From Monosporascus cannonballus (Eukaryota; Ascomycota; Sordariomycetes; Xylariales): a stretch of 64,000 bases of DNA. Positions 26,691 through 39,127 of the stretch are shown piece by piece. The translations under genes were made by a program, and so were the position numbers. The notes under the pieces are model-generated. The model searched no databases. It saw nothing but the letters and a program-made list of their open reading frames with translations, and had not been told where the DNA came from. The stretch lies in NCBI GenBank assembly GCA_004154925.1, contig QJNS01000134.1, forward strand, positions 148,328 through 212,327. Reading direction: 5' to 3'. The number at the start of each line of letters is the position of its first letter. Position 1 is the stretch's first letter.

Positions 26691-29600
26691 TTATTTCGAA
26701 TTAAAAAAATAATTACAAATTTGAAAATATTTTGATTATGAACTGTAAAAGTATAGATATTAAATATATTAATGTTAATAATACTATATTGATTATTATT
26801 ATCGTAAATAAATTCAATAAATTAAATATAATACAAATAAAATTTCATTTACATATAGTTTTAATATAATTACTTGAAAAACCTTTTAACATCGAATTTA
26901 TGTAGAATTCTTTTATTTTAATAACCGTAATATTTTATATATAAAAAATATATTTTTGTGATATAAATTATATATCATATAATTAATAATTTTATTTAAA
27001 ACCATTTGTTATCGTTTTTACCGTTGTTAGATATGTAAAATAAAGATTTATCAAACAGCAAAAAGCTGTTAGTATAATTTTTATTATATTTCTATTTTTT
27101 ATTTTTATAAATAATATAACATTTATATTATAATTTAAATCAATCAATTTTAAAATTGCTTTAGATATTATTGTAATTATTTAATTAATATATTAGCAGA
27201 ACTTATTTATTTTCGGTAATAAAGTTATAAGTAAAAAATTAATACTTTTAATAGAATACATAATATAATGTTTAACGAAATTGATATAAGTAATTATAGT
27301 TATAATTGATGTAAATTTAATTAATTATATTTTCTTCGAATGTTTTTGTTTCCGTATCATTAATTAAAAATATTATATTAATTATAATTTCGAATAAATT
27401 CGTATATTTTGTGTATAAGCACTTTATTAAAATAATAATTATTAAAAAATTCAATTTCTTTTTTATTTATTTTTAAGCGTTATTATAATTTATATATTAA
27501 TATACTTTTATATATTTTTGAATCGTAACAATTTATGTATTTAAAATGAAATCTTTAGGTTTAAATTCTGTTAAAAAACTTTATTCGAATTATATAATAA
27601 TATTAAATATTTAAACTATTATATATAAATATAATTGTCGTATTTTTATATATAATTTGCACAGTTATTACTTTTCAAATTTCGTATATTATAATATTGA
27701 TAGCAAATGTATATAATATATATTGTTAATTAAAATGCCAAATTTATAAAATTAATAATTTTTTATTTCGTATCATTTACATAATATTAAATTTAAATAA
27801 CCTTTATATAAGATTGCAAAAAATACAATTCACTAAAAATCCGTAATTAATTTAATAATTTAATAACTTATAAATTTAGTAGAGTTTTTTATAAAGTAAA
27901 TTATTATATATTAATTTTTATTACGTAAACTATTTTAAATTCTATTCTTCATATTTAAAATATATTTAAATATTATAGTTTTCGAAATGTTATAGATTTT
28001 ATAAATTTTTAATAATTGTATGAGTTAATTAATTAATATATATGGGTATTAGTATTAAAATATAAAATATGGTTTTAAATTTTTTGTTCTATTAATATAA
28101 TTTTATAATACATTTTTGGTATTTGAAATTAATTACATATAATATATAGTTTTTATAGGCAACGTTTCATATTTTAAAATATTTAAATATTATTTCGTTA
28201 ATACCAAAGTATTTTAATTAAAATTACGCTCTTAATTTCGCTTTATTATAAGTTCTTTTAATAGCTGTTTTGGTTATATTTTCGTCTGAGATTTTATTAC
28301 TGGCTTTTAAGATTATTTTTCAAAATAAACTATTTTTATTTTAATATTTATTTCGCCTATCTTTTGATTCACACTTTTATCATCGGTTTTTATATTTATT
28401 TTATAAAGGTAAATTGTGTTTTCAAGATATTATAAATAAATTTAATTTTTCAACCAGGTAAACAAAGTTTTTAAAATGTATTTAGAATATATTATTAGAA
28501 AATATAACAAAACTATCTTTATTATACTGCCAACAAGGTTTTATTTATTTTTTGTAATATTGTAAAATATATAAAAGTATGTTGTATAATAGGAGTTTTA
28601 AATACTTAATAAAAAGAAAATTAATTAATAATTATTTCATGGTAAATAATATAATTTTATATATTAAAATATAACAAATATTTAAAATTATAAAACCTTT
28701 TATTGAAGTAAATAATATATGTTATCTATTTCTTATATATAATACTTTAATATATTATAATCAAACCTTATAATTAAAAGTAAATGTTGTATAATTTATA
28801 TATAATTATCAATTAGTATTTATATATTTCTTTCTATTATAAAAAATATACTTAATTTTGAATTTATATTTAATAATTTGTAGAAATATAAATATATAAT
28901 AATAAAATTTATCTAAATTCTTATTTTAATTATATATATTATTTTTGAAAGATCGTTATGCTTTTTTAATAAGTATATAATGTAATTTTATACTTCCTAT
29001 TTTTATGTATTGTTTACAATATAAAAAGTATATTCGGTAATTATTTCATATATAAGTTTTGTATTGGGTAATATATTCGATAATTTAACTTCTTTTACTT
29101 CTATTTTAATATTTAATAAAATTTAAATTATATTAATAAACTTTTACTATTAGTACGTTTCTTTATTATAATAATGTATTTATTTATTTATATTTAATAA
29201 TCTACAATTACGATATTATGATACTAATTTTTAATATAAATAATATTAATGTTTTTTATTATACATATCGTTTAAACCTTAATTTAACTTAAAATATACT
29301 TTTTTAAACTTAAATAATTATACGATAAATATATAATATTATAAACCTTTTATAAATCGACCTTTATTTCTATATATTAATACATAATTTATTTATTGTT
29401 ATATATATTAATATATATTTTATTTATACTAATATGAAAATAATCTGTTAATAAATCTTCCAAAAGTTCAATTATATATACATAATGTAAAGAACTTAAT
29501 GAAATTGTATTTTTAGATTTTAACGATTTTCAAATTTGTTTTTAACTAAGGTTCGAAAAGACAGTATTAAATAATATATAATATTATTCGTTTTTCTATA

Positions 29601-32600
29601 ATATTAAAATTTAATAATAAAGATATTGATTCGAAAAATACAATTTTTAGATAATAAATTTTTGAAATCGCAAAATAAACGTTGTTTATATTATAAATTT
29701 AATCGATATATACTTTTGAAAAATTTATATAATTCGGGTCGTTAACCGTTTAGATAGTTTATAATCGACATTAATTTGTATAATATAAATAATATTAAAA
29801 ATAAAATAATTTTAAAATTTTAATTTAAAAAATAAAATTATGATATATTTTATTATATATATTATATTTACATTAATTTTATACTGTTAAGTAAAAAGAG
29901 ACTTTTGCAATTATAGACAGTTAATTATTATTTACATAAATTTATATAACAATTAAATTTTAAAGTATTACGACATGTTTAGTATTAATGCTAAATAGTT
30001 CGACATATATTCGAAATATCTACTTATTATTATATTTATATATGATTTTAAAATAAAAGAATTTTAAAATTAATCTAAAATCCAATTATACTAATAAAGA
30101 AAAAATACGATAAAGGAAAAAGAATTAAGTTCGGCCGTTAATTTTTACTAAAATAACCAAAAGGCCTTAATTCAAAAAGAATAATTATCAATTTTTTATA
30201 AAATAATAATAAGGTATATAAATGGTTTCGAAAAATATTAATTAAGATAATATATCGATAAATTGTAATTTTAATTATAAAAAAAGATTATAAAATGGAT
30301 TTTAAAAAGATTTATTATGAACTCGAATATTTAAATATTTTAAATTGATATTTAAAAAAACAAATATCGGAATAATTATATTAACAGTAAAAAGATATTC
30401 TTTAATATTAGTAAGTGATTATTTATATTATTTATTTATCTATATACTTAATATTGTACACTAATTATAGGATTCCAATTTAAATATATCAAAAATTTAA
30501 TATAATAAATTCGAGAACAAAACTGAAAAATAAAATTTAAAAAGCGTTAGTTCGGCATTTTAAATTAAAAGGTGTAAGTTGTCCAAAAAATACTTTATTA
30601 AAAATTATAATAAACAATAATTCGAATTACGTAATATAAAATTCCGTAAATTTTCTTAATTAAAAAAGCTTATTATATATTTATTACGATATATAATCAA
30701 TTGAAATTAAAACAAATTAATATTTTATATAATATTTAACGTACTAAAGATTTACAAAAATAACGAAATTAATAAATAAATAATGTATTAATAACTTTAA
30801 TTAATATTATTTAAATATTTATAGTTATTATATTTCACAATCGTAGTAGTGCGTTATAGTCAAAATTTTTTATTAGCTTTAATTAAAACCAGTAAAATTT
30901 CGTTTTTTATTTTTTAATTTAGTATTGCGATTATCTTTTAATTTAACATTAATAATATTATCCAATAAATACCGTTTATTTTTAGCGCGTAATTTCTTAA
31001 TTTTGATAAAAACTATTATTTTTTTTAAAATCTTATTTGTTACATCGAATTAAGAATTATTACGTTTTAGTATAATCCGCAATTCGAATAACAATACAAC
31101 AATAAACAAATTATATAAATATAAATATAATAACGAAAAAAGTTAAGAAATTAAAAATATTAAAAAACGTTAATTTAAATATTAACGCAATTTATAAAAA
31201 ATAAAGCTAATTTTCAATTAAAATTTTTTAATATATCGCAAATTACGTATATAAACATAAGTATTATTATAACCGAAATTGTAATTTTAAATTACGAAAA
31301 TATATAAATTATATATTAATCTACTGTTTAAATTATTGAGATTATTATTAAATTATTAATAACTAGTTTAAACCGAATAATTATATACGATATATCTTGA
31401 TTAGGCTCCGTCGTAATAGACGATAGCTTGATATTTTTTCCGATATTTATTACGTTTATGACGTAATAATAATCTATAACCTATATAAATTGGTTTACAG
31501 TATAAAAATATAACGTTATTATTTTCCATTAAACAAATTTCGTTGTTCATAAAGATTTACTTATATTTTTTATAAAATCGAAAATATAACTTTTTATACA
31601 TTATATATAATATAAAAAAGTAAGCTATTTTTAAAATATCGTAATACTATTTTTATCGAATTTAAAAACCGACTAAATTTAATAAATATAAATATTTATT
31701 TTATTTTTATTATAAAATGAAAATAAACGTATAAAAACTAATTTATTTATTCATTTTTATGTTAAAATTTTATTATTTCTTAAATAACCGTTTTTATAAA
31801 ACCGGCTTTTAATTATTTTTACGCAAATATTTTCAAATATAAAAATTCTAATACAGGATATATATATATATATATATTTATATAAGATTTAATAGAAATA
31901 AATTTATTACGATTTTTAATAATATAATAATCTTGTTTTTTTAAAAAAAAATTATTAAAATTATTTTAAGTATATATTTAACGTTAAATAACGCGTATTA
32001 TTAAAACCATATTTTCGTCTAATATGGCCTGTTAAAATTATTTTATTTTAAACATTTGCAAATAATATAAATTATGTTTTAATCGAGCGAAAAATACAAT
32101 TAGCATTCAATAATAACTTTGTTTTAATTAAGATTATTTATAATATATTACGTATCTTTTTTTATTATTGAAATCTGTTAAATTATTTTATTTTATTAAT
32201 TTTATAATTTTTAAAATAAAATTGTTTTTAATTTATTAGTTTTAAATTTTCGTTATATTAAGTTTTTGTAATAAAAAGTTACTTTTTTATTTATTAAATA
32301 TTACTGAAGTGCAATTAACAAAACTTATTTGTAATAAATTATATTAAATTATTCATAACTAAAAATTGTGTAATTACATTATTACTATAAATCTTTAATC
32401 GAACACCTTTACTATATATCTTATTAAATTATTTAATTAATATCGAAAATATTTATATTTCATTTAAAACGTGTAATAAATATTATAATGCGGATAAAGT
32501 TATTAAGTTATTTTACATCAGTATATATGTAAAATTAATTTTTATGAAATATTTCGAAATTATAAAATTTAATAAATTATGTATAATTTTTCAATAAATC

Positions 32601-34095
32601 ATTTTAGCTTATTATAATTTCATTTATATAACTAAGATATTTATAATTTTCGTTTTATTACTTATTTAAATAATTTTTAAATAATTAAATATAAATTATG
32701 AAATTAAATCATATAGTATTATTAAATAATTTAAATAAATTTATATAAAAAATTTGAGTCCGTTTAATTTAAACGTTAAATTTTAAATTTAAACAAAAAA
32801 CTATTAATTTCCGACCTGTTAATAATAAAATATCGGATTATCATTTTCTAATTTTATTGAATTAAATTATCGATTTAATAAAAACTGTTATATTTCGCAA
32901 TTTCTGTATATTTTTATTGATAATTAAGATATATAAATACGTTAAATGAAACATAAATTACGAATATTAAAATATTTAAATCGGAAATCTATTTTAATAC
33001 TCAGTATATTTTGTTAATAATACTTAAATTATATTATCGTTCAAAAATAAAATTTATTATAAAAGTTTGAATTTAATTATTTAAATTTTATTTAATATTA
33101 AAAATAATCTATTTATATATTTTGATATTTATACGATCGAATATTTTTAAATTATACTTTTTTATATTTATAAATATTAAAAGAAATATAAAATATCAAG
33201 TTAAAAACCTAAAACCTTGTTAGAGTTTCGCAGACTTACTTAATAATATCATTTAAATAATAATTAAATTAATTATTAACAAAAAGGCTAAAATAATTAA
33301 AAAAGAAATTATTTCAATAGTGAAAAGAAATTTAAATTCTTCAAAAATTAAATTATATATTATATATATTTATTCTTTTAGTGAAATTTGGTTTTTTTTA
33401 TTAAGTTTAGAATTTAATATAAGGCGAATAAATTAACAGCGCAAAATTTCTATACGGCTATCTGCTGTATATAAAATATTAATATATATATTAATTATAT
33501 TTATATTATTAAAAAATCTGTAAAGATATGAAAAAACAATAAACGTTTCGTTTTAAAAAAAAATTAAATATTCGAAAAACCAAAATATTTATTTTAAATA
33601 TTTAAATATATTGCGCATATTTTATTAATTAAGCAAAAACATTTTCTAATCTGTATAAATTATGTTAAATTTTATATATTATTGTTTGAATTCGTTATAT
33701 TACATTGTTATTATATTAACTTGAAGTAAATAAAAAAATTATAATTTATTTTAAATAAAATTTTGATTATTTTTTCGAACTAATTATACTAGATCCTTTT
33801 TAAATAAAACTAAATTTATGTAAAAAATAAAAAGTTTAATTTTGTATTAATTTTTCGTAAATATAAAATAAATACCGTAAAATTAAAATTGTCTTTTGAA
33901 AAAATTAATTGATAATTTTTAAAAATTTATATAAAAATTGTCTAAAATAAACCGAAAACTTTGCAATTTATTATTAGACTTTATTTTAGAAATTTTATTG
34001 CTTTTATAAAGATAATTCGTAAAAAAATTTAGATAATATATATTGGACCTTTAACAGATACTTTTTCATCAGAAACTATAGCTGTGGCTACGGCT
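26691..34095. other. AT-rich RIP-degraded DNA, no gene
   Basis: The longest featureless stretch of the window: no ORF, no pairable repeat, only short AT microsatellite-like runs (for example TA repeats at about 31,859-31,880). Presumably several generations of decayed transposons. Confidence 0.6.
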
Positions 34096-34114
34096 GCTGC
34101 GCCTACGGCGCAGC
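34096..34114. repeat. GC-rich hairpin with TAC loop
   Basis: Perfect 8-bp arms GCTGCGCC/GGCGCAGC around the loop TAC, inside a short GC-rich island (34,078-34,135). Same architecture as 14,607-14,625. A CTAA followed by T lies about 20 bp downstream, which fits a Helitron 3' end only loosely. Confidence 0.6.
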
Positions 34115-34165
34115 CACAATCCAAAATGGGGTCCTAATTACGATGAAGCAAGTTATGGTAAGAAT

Positions 34166-34193
34166 TTGTATTCATTGTTCGGGTAATTCATTA
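34166..34193 (-). repeat. Right TIR of the outer Fot1-like element, inner part
   Basis: ATTCATTGTTCGGGTAATTC followed by ATTA; continues at 36,035 after the insertion at 34,194-36,032. The joined TIR is the inverse of 7,499-7,537. Confidence 0.75.
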
Positions 34194-36032
34194 GTGTCCC
34201 CCACCCACTTCCTGAATTTACCCACTTCCTGAATCCGATTTTCGCTCCTTCAATACCCACTCCTTTTAACAACACTCCCCAATAACTCAACCTACACAAC
34301 GTTTCTGAAGCTCCAATTTGGGATAGGACCTAATTATAAGTATCGCATCCAATAGGCCTCAGCAGAAGTTACTGCAGGCGCTTAATAAAAAACAACGGCT
34401 AACAAATGGGATATAACAGAAAGTACCTTATTTACGCGAAAAAAAGGTGCAAAACTATACGCCTAAGGTTATTAATATTAACAAATCCTCAGCCTTTTGC
34501 AAAAAAACGAGCTGGTAAAATGAATATTGGACGAAAAAGCTAGTAAAAGAACGCCGTACGACTTCGAAATACGATAAATAACAAAATATATTAACTAAGC
34601 AAATAAAGGTATCTATTTCTTTGAGAAGCATTAGGTTAAATATTTTATTAGCCGGTACCTAATGATTTAAAAAAATTATAAAAGTTTTTCGAAATTTTCC
34701 GCGCATTTTTCGACTTCTTTAATAAAATTCGAAATTTTTAATAATAATATAAAATTATCGTCCGTAAGTTAAAATTTAAAGATAAAAATATCGTAAATAT
34801 AAACAAGATAAACGTATAAAAAGGTAAAACCAAAAAGGGAAAGTAATTAGAAACGTCCTTACGAAACGTAGATTTCGAAAAGTTTCCGAGGCGACAGCTT
34901 AAATAACGATAATCGAAATTATTATGGTTAACGGGCAACGGTTAATACCTGTAATAATTTTTATCGATTTCACTTTTTAAAAATAATAGTTCCCGTATTA
35001 TTTTCCTAAATGGAAATATACCTTTAGCAAAACGGGCTGAAATAATATTAAAATCGCCCTTGAATAACTTTAAAAAATTTATTTTCCCGAAACGAAACCT
35101 TTATATCTTAACGATTAAAAACTTTTTATTCTAAATTAATATATTATTTATATTACGACCGAATTTATAATTAAATATAAAAAAAATAAAATGTATTATT
35201 TATATATATTCTTATATAATTCCTATATTATATAGTTATTTAATATCGGGATATTTATTACGTTAAAATAACATTATTATGAAAAAATAATAGGCTTTAA
35301 TTTTTTCGTAATTTTAATTCGTATTAATAAGTAACGTTTTCTAAAAACATATCGCGAAATTTTAAAAAAGGTCTTTAATTTCCAAAATATATATTTGGGC
35401 TTTAAGGCGATAAATATTTTGCCATTTAACGCAAATAAACCGTTCTAGCATTCGAAAATAGTCGGAAACTTCCCGCGTTAATAAACTCCGGAACTAATAA
35501 ATTTCTTTAAAAGGTGTTTATAATATGATATACGCCCAAAAAGGGCAAGGATATCCAGGATCAACTTCTGGCCATTAATTCGCAAAAGGTTGTTATCTTT
35601 TATAATATTCGCACCCTGTTTAAAAAGACCTTTAAAGCCCTTAACCTTAAATCCGTTAAAAACGTTATTTTACGCCATAATAAATAAGATCTAAAGAAAT
35701 AACTAAAAGCTTTAAAGCCTTAAGGGCGTATTGCAATAGCCAAGGACCTTAACGATATATTTCCTAAAATTAGATAAATTATAGAAATTAGGGAAGCTAT
35801 TAAGGCTTCCGTTAAAAGGTACGAATAACAATACGCAAAGGACTTCCTGGAGGGGGCTATAAAAATTAATCGTATATTAATAAAGGACATATTATTTTAG
35901 TGGCAATTAGAATAAAGCAAAAATATACCGTTTTCGTTGAGATATTAAAAAGTGTTGTTGGTGATACCCTCGTATTCGGTATTGTGGACCGATTCAGGAA
36001 GTGGGTAAATTCAGGAAGTGGGTAGGGGACAC
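34194..36032 (+). mobile_element. Fot1/pogo-like DNA transposon, inserted in another transposon's TIR
   Basis: 1,839 bp with TIRs of about 43 bp starting GTGTCCCC, one mismatch apart, flanked by TA (34,192-34,193; 36,033-36,034). Each TIR contains the motif ACCCACTTCCTGAAT twice, probably transposase binding sites. The length is that of a single-gene Fot1 element. The insertion splits the right TIR of the 7,499-36,049 element, so it is younger than that element. Confidence 0.9.
34380..35940 (+). pseudogene. Fot1/pogo-family transposase relic
   Basis: Plus-strand reading is broken by many TAA/TAG codons. The C-terminal third (about 35,360-35,560) still reads like the conserved Fot1 end, with FKAINILPFNAN followed by a TPEL motif, and a charged tail follows at 35,650-35,850. 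The catalytic DDE residues could not be located. In life it would have excised and reinserted the element at TA sites. Confidence 0.6.
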
Positions 36033-36049
36033 TATGTGGGGTTCCAGGT
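36033..36049 (-). repeat. Right TIR of the outer Fot1-like element, outer part
   Basis: TA duplication of the inner insertion followed by TGTGGGGTTCCAGGT, completing the TIR begun at 34,166. Confidence 0.75.
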
Positions 36050-36051
36050 TA

Positions 36052-36158
36052 AAGGCTTTACGATCGATCCTGTCGAGCCATCACGTGACTTGACCCACTT
36101 AGCCTGTAGATCCTTGTTGCGACCGTTTCCTGAGGCCGTGCCTTGTTAGGTCGTAACA
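36052..36158 (-). repeat. Split gypsy LTR, second part
   Basis: Begins AAGGCTTTACGATCGATCC, the next unit of the 36-bp tandem repeat interrupted at 7,498. It goes on to a CACGTGA segment and a GACCGTTTC segment also present at the same relative place in the intact LTR (21,160-21,200), and ends GTCGTAACA where the intact LTR ends GCCATGACA. Confidence 0.7.
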
Positions 36159-36583
36159 CCCTGTTACCCATCCGTGGGTGGGTAGCAGGGGTGCGTGGGT
36201 ATTCGTGGGTGGAAATTTTAGCGTGGGTGGGTGGGTAGTGCAAACCTTACACCATGCCTTCTTCGCTCCCCAGTTACTATCACCCTAATAAATCGAGTTC
36301 TGCTCTTAGTGTGTTTGGTAGCCTGGTTTCAAACTAACTGGGTCTATTATGTGCGAATAAACGGTAGGGTGCGTTTTGCGGTCTTGACGGCACGCGAAGT
36401 TACTGATTTGCACGATGAAACCATTGGCGTAGGCGACATTTGGGCATTGAGTGTGGCATCACTCTAGTCATCCGACTGCGCCAATGCAACCGGAGGCCCC
36501 CTTACCGTGACCACTTTAAACCATAGTTGCATGAAGAAGCCATATTATGTCGATCAGAGAAGCCCTGTGTGCATGTCAAACTA
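36159..36583. other. Transposon debris with G-rich tandem repeat
   Basis: At 36,175-36,236 several GTGGGTGGG-type runs follow each other (eight G-runs of three or more on the plus strand), enough for a G-quadruplex on paper. The rest (36,240-36,583) has mid GC content and no gene I can support. Confidence 0.5.
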
Positions 36584-38414
36584 ACCTCGGACCCCACCTA
36601 ATGAATTACCCTAGCAATGAATAAGACTTTTCTCTACAACAACCACCACCCCTTATAACAACACTCTGCGATAACTCCATAACCCTTTAGTTAATTGATT
36701 TCGGGTAAAGATGGTTGGTTTCGACCGTAAGCGCAGAATTCAGGATGCCAAGGACTTTATTGCGGAAGGTGGTTCTGAGGCCCTGGCGAGCGCGCGATTC
36801 GAGATACCCCAGTCGACCCTGTTATACCGCGTCTATGGCATTAAACCGCGTTCCGAAGCCTAAAGTAACGCGCGTAAATTATCGGATTAAGAAAAGGATA
36901 AATTTATTAATTGGATATTGCATAAAAAAGTATACGGTTACGCCCTTATAAAGATTTAAATCCGTTAAATAGTAAAAGCCTTACTGGGCCCTAAAGGAAC
37001 CGTTAGGAAAAATTAAGTTAATCGCTTTATCGTACGTTATGATAAGATATATACGAAGAAAATACGAGTTATGCCCCGGGACCGTTTAAAGGTACGCGAT
37101 CGCGACGATATCCGTAAATTTTTTCCTTTTTTTGCCGCCGTCTGAGCTAAATATAAGATTAAGCTTGCGAACGAATATAATATGGATAAAACGGGCGTTT
37201 AAAAAAGGGAATAAATTAATAAAACGGTTGTAGGATTTTTGGAAACGGCTTATATAAAGTTTAAAAAATCGGGGGTAACGTTATGGGTATTTATTTTCGA
37301 ATATATCGGCTTTATATACGGAAAAGATACGGCTGTATATATTTTTAATAATTTTACCGTTTAAAAACAATAATTATTCGAAAATATCGAAAAAGCCGAA
37401 TATATGTTAATTCCGAAAGGATAAATTAATAATATTATCGTATTAAAATAATTAAAAAAATTTTCCGGAAATTAAACCTTGTTTTTATAATAAATAACGG
37501 TTATTTATCTTAAATAATTATATTATATATATATTTTTTGTTTTTATGTAAAAATGTTTTAAAAATAAGGTTGCCTTTATATATTTTTTACCTTATTCGA
37601 ATAATAATTTTTAGCCGTTCGACGTTGCCGTATTTTTTATACTTAAAAAGGAATATCGTATTATTTTGCGGAAAACTAACGGATTATTTGTAATAATTTT
37701 CGAATATAAACGCCGTATGCTAAAAACATATCATAAGGTTGCCGAGATCGTTTTTACCGATAAAAATATTAAATTTAGATGGTATTATACCGGTTTACTT
37801 TTTTTTTAAACCCAAAATAATATTAAGAGATCCCGAAATAATACCCTAGTTAGCTTTTAAGCCGAAAATACCCCCGGAATAAATAATTAATAACCAGAAC
37901 GAAATCGTATATATTCTTTATAAGGCTTTAAAATTACGGAAAATTATGTAAACGGCCTTACGCAATTAGGCGAAAACGTTTCGCGATATATAAAAGGTAA
38001 TAATTAAAGTTATTAAAAGGCTTAATAATTTTAATACCGAAAACGCTATTTTCCGCCATAATAATTAGTTTTTGTAAACGAAACTTGAGAAATACAAAGG
38101 TTGCAAACGCCAAATTGTTACTAAGCAACCGAATAAGATTTTTGCGAATTTATTAGATATCAAGTCGATTAAGGACAAAGTTATTAAGCGTTTAAAGCCT
38201 ATAAAAGCTGGTGATTAAGTTCTAATTGATAGTTATATTAAAAAGCAGCCTGCTAAGAAGAGGTAACGCAAATCTAAATAACCTAAATAGCTTTATTTTA
38301 TCAAGAAATACGTTATTGCGTTATTAAAAGGCTTTGGAACATGCAGATTACTATCAATTTGTATGTGTTTTGGCTATTCATTGCTAGGGTAATTCATTAG
38401 GTGGGGTCCGAGGT
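36584..38414 (+). mobile_element. Fot1/pogo-like DNA transposon, perfect TIRs
   Basis: 1,831 bp, TIRs of about 40 bp with no mismatch (start ACCTCGGACCCCACCTAATG), flanked by TA at 36,582-36,583 and 38,415-38,416. TIR perfection suggests it is younger than the elements to its left, although its body is strongly mutated. Its TIR is related to that of the 7,499-36,049 element. Its right end coincides with the change from AT-rich to normal DNA. Confidence 0.9.
36711..38282 (+). pseudogene. Fot1/pogo transposase relic
   Basis: Starts with an intact ATG and about 44 readable residues including an HTH with IPQSTLLYRVYGIKPR, the CENP-B/psq-type DNA-binding part of Fot1 transposases. Further on, NMDKTGV at about 37,182-37,202 corresponds to the NMDETGF catalytic aspartate region, with E replaced by K through a G-to-A change. 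The C-terminal part near 38,080-38,220 is Lys-rich. Stops are mostly TAA/TAG consistent with RIP. The first 150 bp keep normal GC content, so mutation is uneven along the element. Confidence 0.8.
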
Positions 38415-38416
38415 TA

Positions 38417-39127
38417 GACGAGGCTGCGGCTTGATGAGTCCCCTATCAGTCTACCTCCTGAAAAGAGGTCACAGTCGGACGGAGGCTGGCTAGCATCAGG
38501 GGCTTACCTAATCAAACGTTCATAAAGTGGGTAGCTTTCGCTTCGTTGGTGGGGTTTGGCCGTTTATGATAAGCATGAGCTAATCCGCTTGTCAGCAATG
38601 GAATGCGCAAAGCTTGCCACTCAAGTCGTGATCAAAAATACTTGACACACTTTTGGTTGGTGGGTCCTAAGAAAGTGTGTCGATTATTATTGATCACGAC
38701 CTGCCATAAACGTCAGAGAAGACAAGATGGGGATTCGTAGACAGATGGATGGCGAAAGGGGCATGGTTCTTAAAAGCAATCTTTGGTATCTGCTAATGTT
38801 TACTCAGCTGCCTACGTAGTTTACCTGCAGGCTCAGTCAGCTCTTAACAACCTTTGCCCACTGTAGGTTCAAGAGCCTTCGCGACTCCCTAAGAAATATC
38901 GGAGATCTCATTTAAGAAGCTCCCATTGCTTCTCCCTAGAAATCCAATTGCTCGTTTTTCTTCCCTGAATAAATTCAACCCTCATCATATACACTCTTCC
39001 CTCCGTACGGAACTCGGAGGTAGTAGCCACCTCTTATCCTTGGACTGTGCTAGAGCAGCAATCGGACAAGAAGACCCGCACTCTCCATCGAGACTACCTC
39101 GTCCATACCCAATTGTCGGGACAGTTC
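38417..39127. other. Intergenic, upstream of pirin
   Basis: Normal GC content begins here. Contains the inverted repeat at 38,625-38,700 and otherwise nothing recognisable; presumably the promoter region of the pirin gene. Confidence 0.5.
38625..38700. repeat. Imperfect inverted repeat (about 29-bp arms)
   Basis: Left arm 38,625-38,653 and right arm 38,672-38,700 share GTCGTGATCA at the outside and GACACACTTT at the inside, with a few mismatches between. The loop is about 18 bp. Could be a tiny MITE or a stem-loop; no target duplication was seen. Confidence 0.65.

Larger units (their letters stand above)
7499..36049. mobile_element. 28.55-kb nested insertion bounded by Fot1/pogo-type TIRs
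   Basis: The left end starts ACCTGGAACCCCATGTAAT. The right end, once the later insertion at 34,194-36,032 is removed, is the inverted copy (ends GGGGTTCCAGGT at 36,049). The match runs about 37 bp with mainly transition differences. Both ends are flanked by TA (7,497-7,498 and 36,050-36,051), the Tc1/mariner-pogo target duplication. Removing the block restores the 36-bp tandem repeat of the host LTR in register. The simplest reading is one roughly 1.8-kb Fot1-like element later inflated by other transposons. Its own transposase is not recognisable any more. Confidence 0.75.

Noticed and set aside
36159..36583. CRISPR-like or phage-type array
   Set aside because: The G-rich units are contiguous and irregular, without spacers; the host is a fungus.
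39047..39127. Upstream extension of the pirin reading frame
   Set aside because: The frame is open there but begins with GTG, and the first ATG is at 39,128; the extra residues have no pirin similarity.
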